From Zoogloeaceae bacterium (GTDB taxonomy: Bacteria; Pseudomonadota; Gammaproteobacteria; Burkholderiales; Rhodocyclaceae), in contig JAITMP010000019.1 in assembly GCA_031277315.1 (NCBI GenBank), positions 1-64,000 of the forward strand: a stretch of DNA of 64,000 nt. Reading direction: 5' to 3'. The notes below the pieces were generated by a model that had not been told where the DNA came from, did no database searches, and was given only the letters and a program-made list of their open reading frames with translations. Both the position numbers and the translations under genes were made by a program. Positions 38,094 to 45,056 of this stretch are shown one piece after another. Position 1 is the first letter of the stretch. Each line of letters opens with the position of its first letter.

Positions 38094-38395
38094 CCGTAGA
38101 TTGGGCTGAGCGTCAACCTACGGTACTTACCGAGCTTTCCCGCAGAGCTCGTAGGCTGGGATGGAGTGAAACGCAATCCCAGCATTGAGCCACCCTTCCC
38201 CGAAGCTGGGATTTCACTTCGTTCCATCCCAGCCTACCGGCTGTATCTCCGTGAGCCGTTCCTGACATTCGACAAGGCGCCACAACGCAAGGCCAGCAAG
38301 CGCGCGTAGGTTGGGCTTCGTAACCCCATCCCCACTCAACCCTCTCCTTGAAGGGGAGGGCTTGCCACTTCTAAAGGTCGGGATGGGGATGGGTT
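38094..38395. repeat. cluster of intergenic palindromic repeats
   Basis: The 365-bp gap between the membrane-protein gene and padI holds at least five related elements. 38094-38123 is a palindrome bounded by CCGTAG and CTACGG. 38151-38183 and 38205-38237 are 33-bp near-identical inverted copies that begin or end with GTAGGCTGGGATGGA. 38306-38324 is a partial copy (GTAGGTTGGGCTTCG). 38322-38395 is a different long hairpin with AACCCCATCCCCA arms and an inner CCCT..AGGG stem. They look like dispersed REP-like elements; the gap has no convincing gene. Confidence 0.7.
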
Positions 38396-38419
38396 GTATC
38401 GGAACCGGGCGGGGAGAGC

Positions 38420-39757
38420 TTACCGCCCCGCCATCGCCGGGCGGCGGCCTTCGGCGAGGTCGCGGATGAGTTCGACGTTTTTTTGCAGCGTGGTTTCGAT
38501 GCGGTCGACTTGTTCCGGTTCAAGGTGGCGGTATTTGCCGAGGGCTTTCAGGTATTCGGCGATCGGCTGCGGGTTGTCGAGCGAGCGCGTCAGGCGCAGG
38601 CCGTCGCGCGGGTCGAATTCCCACAGCATGACGAAGTTGGTTTCGACGGCCTTGCGCGCCACTTCGATGTTCTCCTGCGAGGGGAAGCGCCAGCCGGTGG
38701 TGCACGGCGAGTAGATGTGCAGGTAGGCGAAGCCGCGCTTGGAGGCGTCGATGGCCTTGTCGAGCTTGACGTAGAGGTCTTCCATGAAGGCCGTCGACGC
38801 CGTGGCGACGTATTCGCAGTTGTGCATCATCATGATGACCGGCATGTTCTTGGCGTCCTGCGTTTTGCCGCTGCCGCGCTCGCCGACCGGCGTGGTGGAG
38901 GTCCACGCGCCGAACGGCGTGCAGGAGGAACGCTGCATGCCGGTGTTCATGTAGCCTTCGTTGTCGACGCAGATGAAAAGAATCTGCTCGCCGCGCTCGG
39001 CGGCGCCGGAAAGCGACTGGAAGCCGACATCGGAAGCGCCGCCGTCGCCGGCCAGCGCCACGGCGTTCACTTCGCGGCCTTGACGCTTGTAGTGGCGCTT
39101 GACGCCGGCAAGCATGGAGGCGGTGTTGGTGAGCAGCGGGTGGAACACGGGCACCTTGGTGCCGGTCATGCCGTTGTAGCCGACCGACCCCATGCCGGGG
39201 ATGCAGCCGGGCGGCGTGGCGAGCACGGTGTCGGGGCCGATGCGGCGCATGGCGTGGCGCATGATGAGTTCGGTGTTGCAGCCCTGACAGCCGGACAGGC
39301 CCGGCACGAAGAGGTCTTCCAGATCGCCGACTTCGCGGTAGATGTTGGCGGTGGTGAGGTATTTCAGCGCGCCCGGCTCGCAGACCTTGACGCAGGCCGG
39401 ATCGCCGCCGCAGGCGTCGCACTTGACGACGTGGCCGGCGGCAGCGTTGTAGACGATGCCGCCGAAGGCGCAGCCGACGGTGCACAGCAGGCAGTTCACG
39501 CACTTGGCGCCGTCCCACTCGATGACGCCGTTGCCGCCGTCCTTGGCCAGCGCCGCCGCCGGGCAGTTGGATACGCATTTCGGGTCACCGCACTGGCGGC
39601 ACATGGCCAGCTCGAAGCCGGCTTCGTCGGCGACGATCTGGATGCGCGAATTGACGTGATCCGGGCTGCCGGTCTTGACCGTGGCGCAGGCCGTCATGCA
39701 GGCGTTGCAGCCGTTGCAAAGCTCGGGCTTGAACGCGATGGTGTTGTAGGCCGCCAT
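38420..39757 (-). CDS. padI: phenylglyoxylate dehydrogenase beta subunit (PadI)
   Basis: PadI carries the TPP site of phenylglyoxylate:NAD oxidoreductase, which oxidatively decarboxylates phenylglyoxylate to benzoyl-CoA. The N-terminal 125 residues form a polyferredoxin-like domain with four Cys clusters (CNGCNACMTAC, CRQCGDPKCVSNCP, CVNCLLCTVGC, CDACGGDPACVKVC). The TPP-binding domain follows (GLSGCQGCNTE, AGDGGASDVGFQ, DNEGYMNTGMQRSS). The length of 445 residues agrees with the roughly 48-kDa subunit described in Azoarcus evansii. GGAGG lies eight bases before the ATG. It is last in a unit that matches the known padEFGHI order. Confidence 0.9.
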   Translation of the reverse strand: MAAYNTIAFKPELCNGCNACMTACATVKTGSPDHVNSRIQIVADEAGFELAMCRQCGDPKCVSNCPAAALAKDGGNGVIEWDGAKCVNCLLCTVGCAFGGIVYNAAAGHVVKCDACGGDPACVKVCEPGALKYLTTANIYREVGDLEDLFVPGLSGCQGCNTELIMRHAMRRIGPDTVLATPPGCIPGMGSVGYNGMTGTKVPVFHPLLTNTASMLAGVKRHYKRQGREVNAVALAGDGGASDVGFQSLSGAAERGEQILFICVDNEGYMNTGMQRSSCTPFGAWTSTTPVGERGSGKTQDAKNMPVIMMMHNCEYVATASTAFMEDLYVKLDKAIDASKRGFAYLHIYSPCTTGWRFPSQENIEVARKAVETNFVMLWEFDPRDGLRLTRSLDNPQPIAEYLKALGKYRHLEPEQVDRIETTLQKNVELIRDLAEGRRPAMAGR

Positions 39758-39762
39758 GATTT

Positions 39763-41001
39763 TTACCTCCAGGTGCGCGACATGATGGCGCGCGCGGTTT
39801 TCTGCGGCTCGGCGATGAACGCCTCGCGCACGGATGAGAGATCGACGCGGCGCAGGATCAGTTCCCACATCACGCCGGGATCGAACGGCGCGTTGATGCC
39901 GAAGATGCCGGTCAGGCGGTTGTCGCGCATGACGATTTTCAGGTAATGCTTCGCGTCGGCTTCCTTGCGCACGACCTCGCCGGCGTCCTGGCTGCCGACG
40001 GAAACCGCCTGCTGGCCGAAGAACGTGTAAGTGTTGAGCGGCACGCCGCCGGGCCAGGGCTTGAGCGCCGCGTCGCCGGACATCGCCATGCCGGCGATGC
40101 GGCCCTGTTCGACGGCGCTGGGCAGGATGCCGTTGAGAATCTTCGCTTCGTCGTAGAAGCCTTTGGCCTGGGCAACGTCGCCGGCGGCCCAGATGTGTTC
40201 GACGCTGGTGCGCATGGCGTCGTCGACCAGCACGCCGCGATCCACCGCCACGCCGGAGCCGGCGAGATAGCCGGTGACCGGCGTCACGCCGGTGGCGACC
40301 AGCAGCAGGTCGGCGTCGAGCGCCGCGCCCTTGTCGGTGCCGACGCGGACGGCTTCGCCGGCCGGGCTGACTTGCGTCACTTTCGCGCCGAGCATCAGCT
40401 TGACGCCCTTGGCGGCGAACGCCGTCTCGATGATGGCGGCGGCATCGGCGTCGAAATAAGCAGCCAGCACGCGCGACTGCATTTCCACCACGGTGACTTG
40501 CGCGCCGGCCTTGGCGAGGTTTTCGGCGGCGTGCATGCCGACCAGCCCGGCGCCGAGCACCACCGCCTGCTTCGTGCGCGGCAGGGCGGCATGCAGCCCG
40601 ATGGCATCATCGAGACTGCGCAGAACGTGGAACTTCACATCTTTCAGGCCGGGAATCGGCGGCAGCGCCGGCGCCGCGCCGGTGGCGAGCAGAAGTTTTT
40701 CGAAGCCGATCTGCTTGCCGTTGGAAAAACTGGCGCGTCTGGCGGCGGCGTCGACCGAAGTGACGGCGGCGCCGCGAATGAAATCAACCTTGTTTTCCGC
40801 AAGCCAGCTGTCGCCTTGCAGCGCTACGCGCGAAGGATGCGAGCGGCCCGACACCACGTAAGGCAGCACGGTCGGCGAATACGGCAGCGCGTCGTCGCGC
40901 GTCACCATCGTGATGCTGCCTTCGGCGTCCTGCATGCGGATGGCCTGAAGGGCGGAGAGCGCGGCGTGGCTGGCGCCGACGATGAGGTAACGGGTTTCCA
41001 T
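39763..41001 (-). CDS. padH: phenylglyoxylate dehydrogenase FAD/NAD subunit (PadH)
   Basis: PadH is the flavin subunit that passes electrons from the iron-sulfur subunits to NAD. The 412-residue protein has an N-terminal FAD-binding fold (YLIVGASHAALSAL). A central NAD-binding fold (QAVVLGAGLVGMHAAENLAKAG) and the second FAD motif (SVEHIWAAGDVAQ) follow. It is similar in layout to NADH-dependent reductases of the rubredoxin/nitrite reductase type. The start at METRYLIVG (41001) lies 16 bp after padG. Soluble NAD reduction is what separates this enzyme from ordinary ferredoxin-dependent 2-oxoacid oxidoreductases. Confidence 0.9.
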   Translation of the reverse strand: METRYLIVGASHAALSALQAIRMQDAEGSITMVTRDDALPYSPTVLPYVVSGRSHPSRVALQGDSWLAENKVDFIRGAAVTSVDAAARRASFSNGKQIGFEKLLLATGAAPALPPIPGLKDVKFHVLRSLDDAIGLHAALPRTKQAVVLGAGLVGMHAAENLAKAGAQVTVVEMQSRVLAAYFDADAAAIIETAFAAKGVKLMLGAKVTQVSPAGEAVRVGTDKGAALDADLLLVATGVTPVTGYLAGSGVAVDRGVLVDDAMRTSVEHIWAAGDVAQAKGFYDEAKILNGILPSAVEQGRIAGMAMSGDAALKPWPGGVPLNTYTFFGQQAVSVGSQDAGEVVRKEADAKHYLKIVMRDNRLTGIFGINAPFDPGVMWELILRRVDLSSVREAFIAEPQKTARAIMSRTWR

Positions 41002-41017
41002 GCTCGATCCTTCTCGC

Positions 41018-42241
41018 TCAGTCTTTTTCATTCAGCCAGACCGTTTCGCCGGCCTGGCCGTCTTTCGCCAGCGCCCGGATGCGCTCGATGACGCGCTCGA
41101 AGTGGTCGGTGGTGATGTCCGCCCCGGCAAGGCCGCCGATGAAGCTCATGGCCGCCGGGTGCCGCGCGGTGAATTGCAGCGCGCCGATGACATCCTGATA
41201 CAGCGGGCCGCAGTCCCAGCCGAAGCTGACCGAGCGGTCGACGACGCCGATCGCCTTTACGCCCGCCAGCGCCCGCGCCACGGCCTGCACCGGGAACGGG
41301 CGATAGGTCTTGATCTTGATGAGGCCGACGCGCTCGCCGCGCTCGCGGGCGGCGTCCACCGCGTCCTTGCCGGCGCCGCTCATGGAGCCGAGGGTGACGA
41401 GCGCCGTCTCAGCGTCTTCCATGCGGTAAGACTCCAGCAGCGGCGCGTGGCGGCGGCCGACGACGCGCGCCCAGTCCTCGTGCGCCTGCTCGATCACGGC
41501 CAATGCGTTCTGCATGCCGGCGCACTGGCCCTTGCGGTAGCCGACGAACAACGCCGGCCCCGCGCCGCCGGCGCCGCCGGTGAGCGGGTCGACGGCCATG
41601 GGCCGGGCGGGATCGAGCGCGGCATGCCAGTTGGTGGCGGGCGGCGGCAGGAAGGCGTCGACCTCCTCCTGCGTCGGCAATTCGATGCGCGCCGCGCCGT
41701 AGGAAAGATAGTTGCCGTCATGGCAGACGTTGACCGGCAGCATGACATCGCGGTGCTCGGCGATCCGGTAGGCCATGATGGTGGTGTCGAGCACTTCCTG
41801 CACGGTTTCGCAATACATCTGGATCCAGCCGACTTCGCGCACGCTCATGGCGTCCTGATGACCGCCCCAGACGCTTTGCGGCGTCAGCGTGTCGCGGGTG
41901 ACGATGGACATCACGATCGGCAGACGCAAGCCGGGCGTGCGCAGATACGGCTCGAACATGAACGCCAGACCGGGGCCGCAAGTGCCGGTGTAGGTGCGCG
42001 CGCCGGCCAGCGTGCCGCCGTGCAGCACGGAGAGCACGGAATGTTCGCCTTCGACATCGACGATCTCGGCATTCAGCCTGCCGTCGGCGACGAACTTGGC
42101 GAGGTATTCGACCAGCGACGACTGCGGCGTGATCGGATACACCGCTACCATGTCGACGCGCGCCAGCGTAACGGCCCAAGCGGCGGCTTCGTTGCCGTCG
42201 CAGACGATGGCTTTCGATTTCGGTTTCAGCACCGCGCTCAT
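41018..42241 (-). CDS. padG: phenylglyoxylate dehydrogenase alpha subunit (PadG)
   Basis: PadG is the 407-residue alpha subunit of the 2-oxoacid oxidoreductase core. Family motifs include GNEAAAWAVTLARVDMVAVYPITPQSS, GEHSVLSVLHGGTLAGARTYTGTCGPGLAFMFEP and the C-terminal transketolase-like domain (VTLGSMSGAGKDAVD, GVVDRSVSFG). The ATG at 42241 overlaps the padF stop. Substrate specificity for phenylglyoxylate rather than pyruvate is inferred from the operon, not from residues. Confidence 0.9.
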   Translation of the reverse strand: MSAVLKPKSKAIVCDGNEAAAWAVTLARVDMVAVYPITPQSSLVEYLAKFVADGRLNAEIVDVEGEHSVLSVLHGGTLAGARTYTGTCGPGLAFMFEPYLRTPGLRLPIVMSIVTRDTLTPQSVWGGHQDAMSVREVGWIQMYCETVQEVLDTTIMAYRIAEHRDVMLPVNVCHDGNYLSYGAARIELPTQEEVDAFLPPPATNWHAALDPARPMAVDPLTGGAGGAGPALFVGYRKGQCAGMQNALAVIEQAHEDWARVVGRRHAPLLESYRMEDAETALVTLGSMSGAGKDAVDAARERGERVGLIKIKTYRPFPVQAVARALAGVKAIGVVDRSVSFGWDCGPLYQDVIGALQFTARHPAAMSFIGGLAGADITTDHFERVIERIRALAKDGQAGETVWLNEKD

Positions 42242-42528
42242 GCGCCCTCCCCGATCATTGTGATGGCCCGCTGCGGGCATTCCTTGGCGCAGATGCCGCA
42301 GCCCTTGCAGGCCGTCAGGTTGATGTCGAACCAGGCGCTTTTCTCGACGATGCATTGCACCGGGCAGTAGAGCCAGCAGACGGCGCACTTGACGCACTTG
42401 GCGCGGTCGACCACCGGGCGGATGCTGCGCCAGTCGCCCGGCAGCATCGGATTCATCTTGGTGGCGATGGGGCACATGTCGCCCGGAATCTGCGTCGAAT
42501 CGAACATCGGGTAGGACTGCTGTTTCAC
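42238..42528 (-). CDS. padF: phenylglyoxylate dehydrogenase delta (ferredoxin-like) subunit (PadF)
   Basis: This 96-residue protein has two [4Fe-4S] motifs (CVKCAVCWLYCP and CKGCGICAKECP), like the delta subunits of 2-oxoacid oxidoreductases. It begins with a GTG that overlaps the padE stop (GTGA). It links the TPP site of PadGI to the flavin subunit PadH. Overlap on both sides indicates strict translational coupling with padE and padG. Confidence 0.92.
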   Translation of the reverse strand: MKQQSYPMFDSTQIPGDMCPIATKMNPMLPGDWRSIRPVVDRAKCVKCAVCWLYCPVQCIVEKSAWFDINLTACKGCGICAKECPQRAITMIGEGA

Positions 42529-43097
42529 GCCGCCGCCCTCCTCTGGATGGTGTGCACCGTCGTCTCCTCGTAGCCGCGCTCCAGCGCCAGCAGGTTTTGT
42601 TTCAGGCCGGCGTCGCGGAAATCGGAATCCATCACCGCCGCGCGCAGGGAATCGAGCGAGACGCGGCCCGTGGTTTTGGCGAACGCGCCCAGCATCAGGG
42701 TGTTGGTGATGGGCCGCTTGAAGATTTCAAGCGCGATGCTCACCGCATCGCACAGGCCGACGGTGCCCGCCTGCGGCGGCACGGTGAGTTCGCCCAGCGG
42801 CTTGGCGGTGGTCTGAATCCAGGCGCCGCCTTCCACCATGCCGTCGAAGATGTTGACCGCGCGGCCCACTGTGGGGTCGATGCACAGCACGCAGTCGGGC
42901 CGGTAGATGTTCGTCATCTGCCGGATCTCGCGCGTGTCCATGCGCAGAAAACTCGTCACCGGCGCGCCGCGCCGCTCGAAGCCGAAAGAGGGAATCGCCA
43001 CCACGTAACTGCCTTCGTTCACGATGGCGGCGGCGAGAATGCTGCCGGCCAGCACGGCGCCTTGACCGCCCCGGCCATGAATCCTGATTTCGTACAT
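42525..43097 (-). CDS. padE: phenylglyoxylate dehydrogenase gamma subunit (PadE)
   Basis: PadE is the 190-residue gamma subunit, with the typical start MYEIRIHGRGGQGAVLAGSILA and YVVAIPSFGFERRGAPV. I chose the ATG at 43097 because GAGGAG lies seven bases before it; an upstream GTG (43103) is too close to that site. It is the first of the five phenylglyoxylate dehydrogenase genes and follows padD after 81 bp. Confidence 0.9.
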   Translation of the reverse strand: MYEIRIHGRGGQGAVLAGSILAAAIVNEGSYVVAIPSFGFERRGAPVTSFLRMDTREIRQMTNIYRPDCVLCIDPTVGRAVNIFDGMVEGGAWIQTTAKPLGELTVPPQAGTVGLCDAVSIALEIFKRPITNTLMLGAFAKTTGRVSLDSLRAAVMDSDFRDAGLKQNLLALERGYEETTVHTIQRRAAA

Positions 43098-43178
43098 CCG
43101 CACGCTCCTCCTGATGCCTCCCTCGCGGGAGATAAAGGCCGGCTCGGGTCAGCGCCGTCCGGCTCTGGCAACTTTTAT

Positions 43179-44075
43179 TTACTTCGTCCAGCCCGGCTTG
43201 ATGCCCGGCTTGACTTCGCCCTGTCCGCGCACCGGCAGAACCGGCAGGGCATAACCTTGATTGTAGGCCGCGCGGACGACGAGGGTGTATTTCAGCCACC
43301 AGCCGGCGGCAGCGGCGATCAACCCGGCGACGAACGTCAGCCCCGTCAGCACGGCGTCGTAGAAAATGCCCATGACGAGGGTGATTTCCGGCAGCAGCTG
43401 GCCGACCATCTCGAATTTCGCGCCGAAGGGCCGCAGCACGGCCATGGCTTTTTTCGGCAGGCCGCTTTTCTCGACGGCCTTGAAATACAGCGTCCAGGCG
43501 ATGCGGCGCAGGATCAGCGCGCCGAGCAGCGCCCCGGCCAGCCAGCGCGGGCCGTCGCCGGGCAGAAAGGCGGAGAGGACGACGGCGAGGCCGGCGCCTT
43601 CGACGAAGCCGGTGGCGAGAATCAGCGGCATGACCTTCGGCTCGCGCCAAGCGGGGATTCCCTTCGAGGCGAGCAGAATGCGGCCCTGGCAGTAAAGAAA
43701 GACGATGCCGAGCAGCGCCGTCGTGCCGGCGAAGAAACCGGCGCCAAACCACAGCGTGACGATGCCGCAAAGAAACAGCAGCCCGGCGACAATGGCCTCG
43801 CGCGTCATCCACGAAGTCTGCGGATGGAAATAGACGTTGATGGAGCGCAAGGGCTTGCCGATTTCCAGCCAGACGCAGAACAGGCCGCAGCCGATGAACG
43901 CCAGCGCGACCAGCGCCATGGTGCGATACGCATCCATGTTGCCCGCCGCCAGCGTGGCAAAGAACAGCAGCCCGGTGCCGCTGCCGCCGCAGATGAAGTT
44001 GCCGGCGGCGCGCCAATCCCAATAGGTTTGACGCCAGGGCGTCACGCGGCCGGGGAGGATTTTTTCGTCACTCAT
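43179..44075 (-). CDS. padD: phenylacetyl-CoA:acceptor oxidoreductase membrane subunit (PadD, NrfD-like)
   Basis: The 298-residue protein has about eight hydrophobic segments and resembles NrfD/DmsC-type membrane anchors that pass electrons to or from quinone. The N-terminus WRQTYWDWRAAGNFICGGSGTGLLFFATLAAG is characteristic of this subgroup. In Thauera and Azoarcus, PadD anchors phenylacetyl-CoA:acceptor oxidoreductase, which oxidises phenylacetyl-CoA to phenylglyoxylate. It follows padC by 9 bp and precedes padE, as in those bacteria. Confidence 0.85.
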   Translation of the reverse strand: MSDEKILPGRVTPWRQTYWDWRAAGNFICGGSGTGLLFFATLAAGNMDAYRTMALVALAFIGCGLFCVWLEIGKPLRSINVYFHPQTSWMTREAIVAGLLFLCGIVTLWFGAGFFAGTTALLGIVFLYCQGRILLASKGIPAWREPKVMPLILATGFVEGAGLAVVLSAFLPGDGPRWLAGALLGALILRRIAWTLYFKAVEKSGLPKKAMAVLRPFGAKFEMVGQLLPEITLVMGIFYDAVLTGLTFVAGLIAAAAGWWLKYTLVVRAAYNQGYALPVLPVRGQGEVKPGIKPGWTK

Positions 44076-44084
44076 GCCGCCCCC

Positions 44085-44732
44085 TCATTTGCTGTCGAAA
44101 ATGTAGTACATGCCCGGATCGGTGCCCAGCTCCTCGTGCATGCGGAAGAACTGGTTTTCCGCCAGCAGCCGGGAGACGTTGCTGTTCGGGTCTTCGCGGT
44201 CGCCGAAAGCCAGCACGCTGGCGATGCAGCCGTTCACGCACGCCGGCGTCACTTCCGGGTCGATGCCCGGCGTCAGCCCCATCTCCTTCGCCTGGTCGAC
44301 GCGGTCGCTGCAGAACGTGCATTTCGTCGCCACCGCAATGCGGTTCGGATCGAATTGCGCCTCCTCCTGCTCGGTTGGCCGCTCGCCGTAGGAAAATTCA
44401 CGCTTGTGCACGATGTAGCGCGCCTGATACGGGCAGGCCACGGCGCAATAGCCGCAGCCGATGCAGAGGTCGTAGTCGATGCCCACCAGCCCGTCCGCGC
44501 GCTGGTGAGTGGCGGTCGACGGGCAAACATGCATGCAGGGCGGATCGCCGCAGTGCATGCAGCCGACCGGCACGAAACTGCGGCGCACGTCCGGGAATTC
44601 GCCGCTCTCGATGTCGAGCACTTTGCGCCACTGCACGCCGGGCGGCGTGGCGTTGGCGTGGCGGCAGGCAGCGGTGCACGTCTGGCAGCCGATGCAGCGG
44701 CGCAGGTCGACCGTCATGACATACCGTGCCAT
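44085..44732 (-). CDS. padC: phenylacetyl-CoA:acceptor oxidoreductase iron-sulfur subunit (PadC)
   Basis: The 215-residue protein has the four-cluster layout of DMSO-reductase-type electron transfer subunits: CIGCQTCTAACRHAN, CMHCGDPPCMHVCP, CIGCGYCAVACPYQARY and CTFC...TPACVNGC. The start at MARYVMTVDL (44732) has GGAGG seven bases upstream and overlaps the stop of an 18-codon frame. The longer open frame is upstream non-coding sequence. Normally the molybdenum subunit gene padB would precede it; none is present in the 0.3 kb before the divergent paaK. The assignment as PadC rests on the padD-E-F-G-H-I context, since many molybdoenzymes share this subunit type. Confidence 0.85.
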   Translation of the reverse strand: MARYVMTVDLRRCIGCQTCTAACRHANATPPGVQWRKVLDIESGEFPDVRRSFVPVGCMHCGDPPCMHVCPSTATHQRADGLVGIDYDLCIGCGYCAVACPYQARYIVHKREFSYGERPTEQEEAQFDPNRIAVATKCTFCSDRVDQAKEMGLTPGIDPEVTPACVNGCIASVLAFGDREDPNSNVSRLLAENQFFRMHEELGTDPGMYYIFDSK

Positions 44733-44788
44733 CAGACGGCCTCCAGCCGGCGGCGGACGACCGGCGTAATGACAATAGCCTTGTTCAT
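44732..44788 (-). CDS. 18-codon ORF in the place of padB
   Basis: The frame encodes MNKAIVITPVVRRRLEAV. It has an excellent ribosome-binding site (GGAGGAG, five bases before the ATG), and its TGA overlaps the padC ATG by one base. It could be the fused first and last codons of a deleted padB gene or a short leader peptide. The strength of the start signal, unusual for so short a frame, is the reason to list it. No residue-level match to padB could be tested here. Confidence 0.45.
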   Translation of the reverse strand: MNKAIVITPVVRRRLEAV

Positions 44789-45056
44789 CGGCTCTCCTCC
44801 TTTTGTTTCCCGCCGTCTTCGGGGCTGCCGCGACAGCTCCCTTGCCTGCGGGAGATTTATTCGACCGGTTTTGCCGCGCAAACAAAGTCAATCGAAGCAA
44901 ACAAGGCACGCAGCGGCAAACCGATCCTGATTCATATTATGGACTATCTTTGTTTATTTTGTATCGTTTTTTTTGGAAAGAATTCCGCTCCCCTGCTTGA
45001 CACGTGTCAAACCGCCCGCGAATCCCTCCCGGAGCCGCGCCGGATGAGGTAAGCTA
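44789..45056. promoter_or_regulatory. divergent pad/paaK promoter region with a perfect 14-bp palindrome
   Basis: The 268-bp gap between the pad unit and paaK is AT-rich in its middle (44930-44985). It contains the perfect palindrome TTGACACGTGTCAA at 44997-45010, about 46 bp before the paaK start. The half-sites TTGAC and GTCAA with a 4-base centre resemble CRP/FNR-family boxes, and TTGACA could also act as a -35. On the minus strand CATAAT (44936-44941) is a candidate -10 for the pad genes. The palindrome would lie about 75 bp upstream of that start. The responsible regulator is not in the window. Confidence 0.55.

Noticed and set aside
38055-38419. tandem palindromes considered as a CRISPR array
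   Set aside because: Copies are inverted, of unequal length, and not separated by regular spacers; no cas genes are near.
44726-45052. 108-codon plus-strand frame in the pad/paaK gap
   Set aside because: It overlaps the padC start region in antisense, covers the promoter palindrome, and has no family features.
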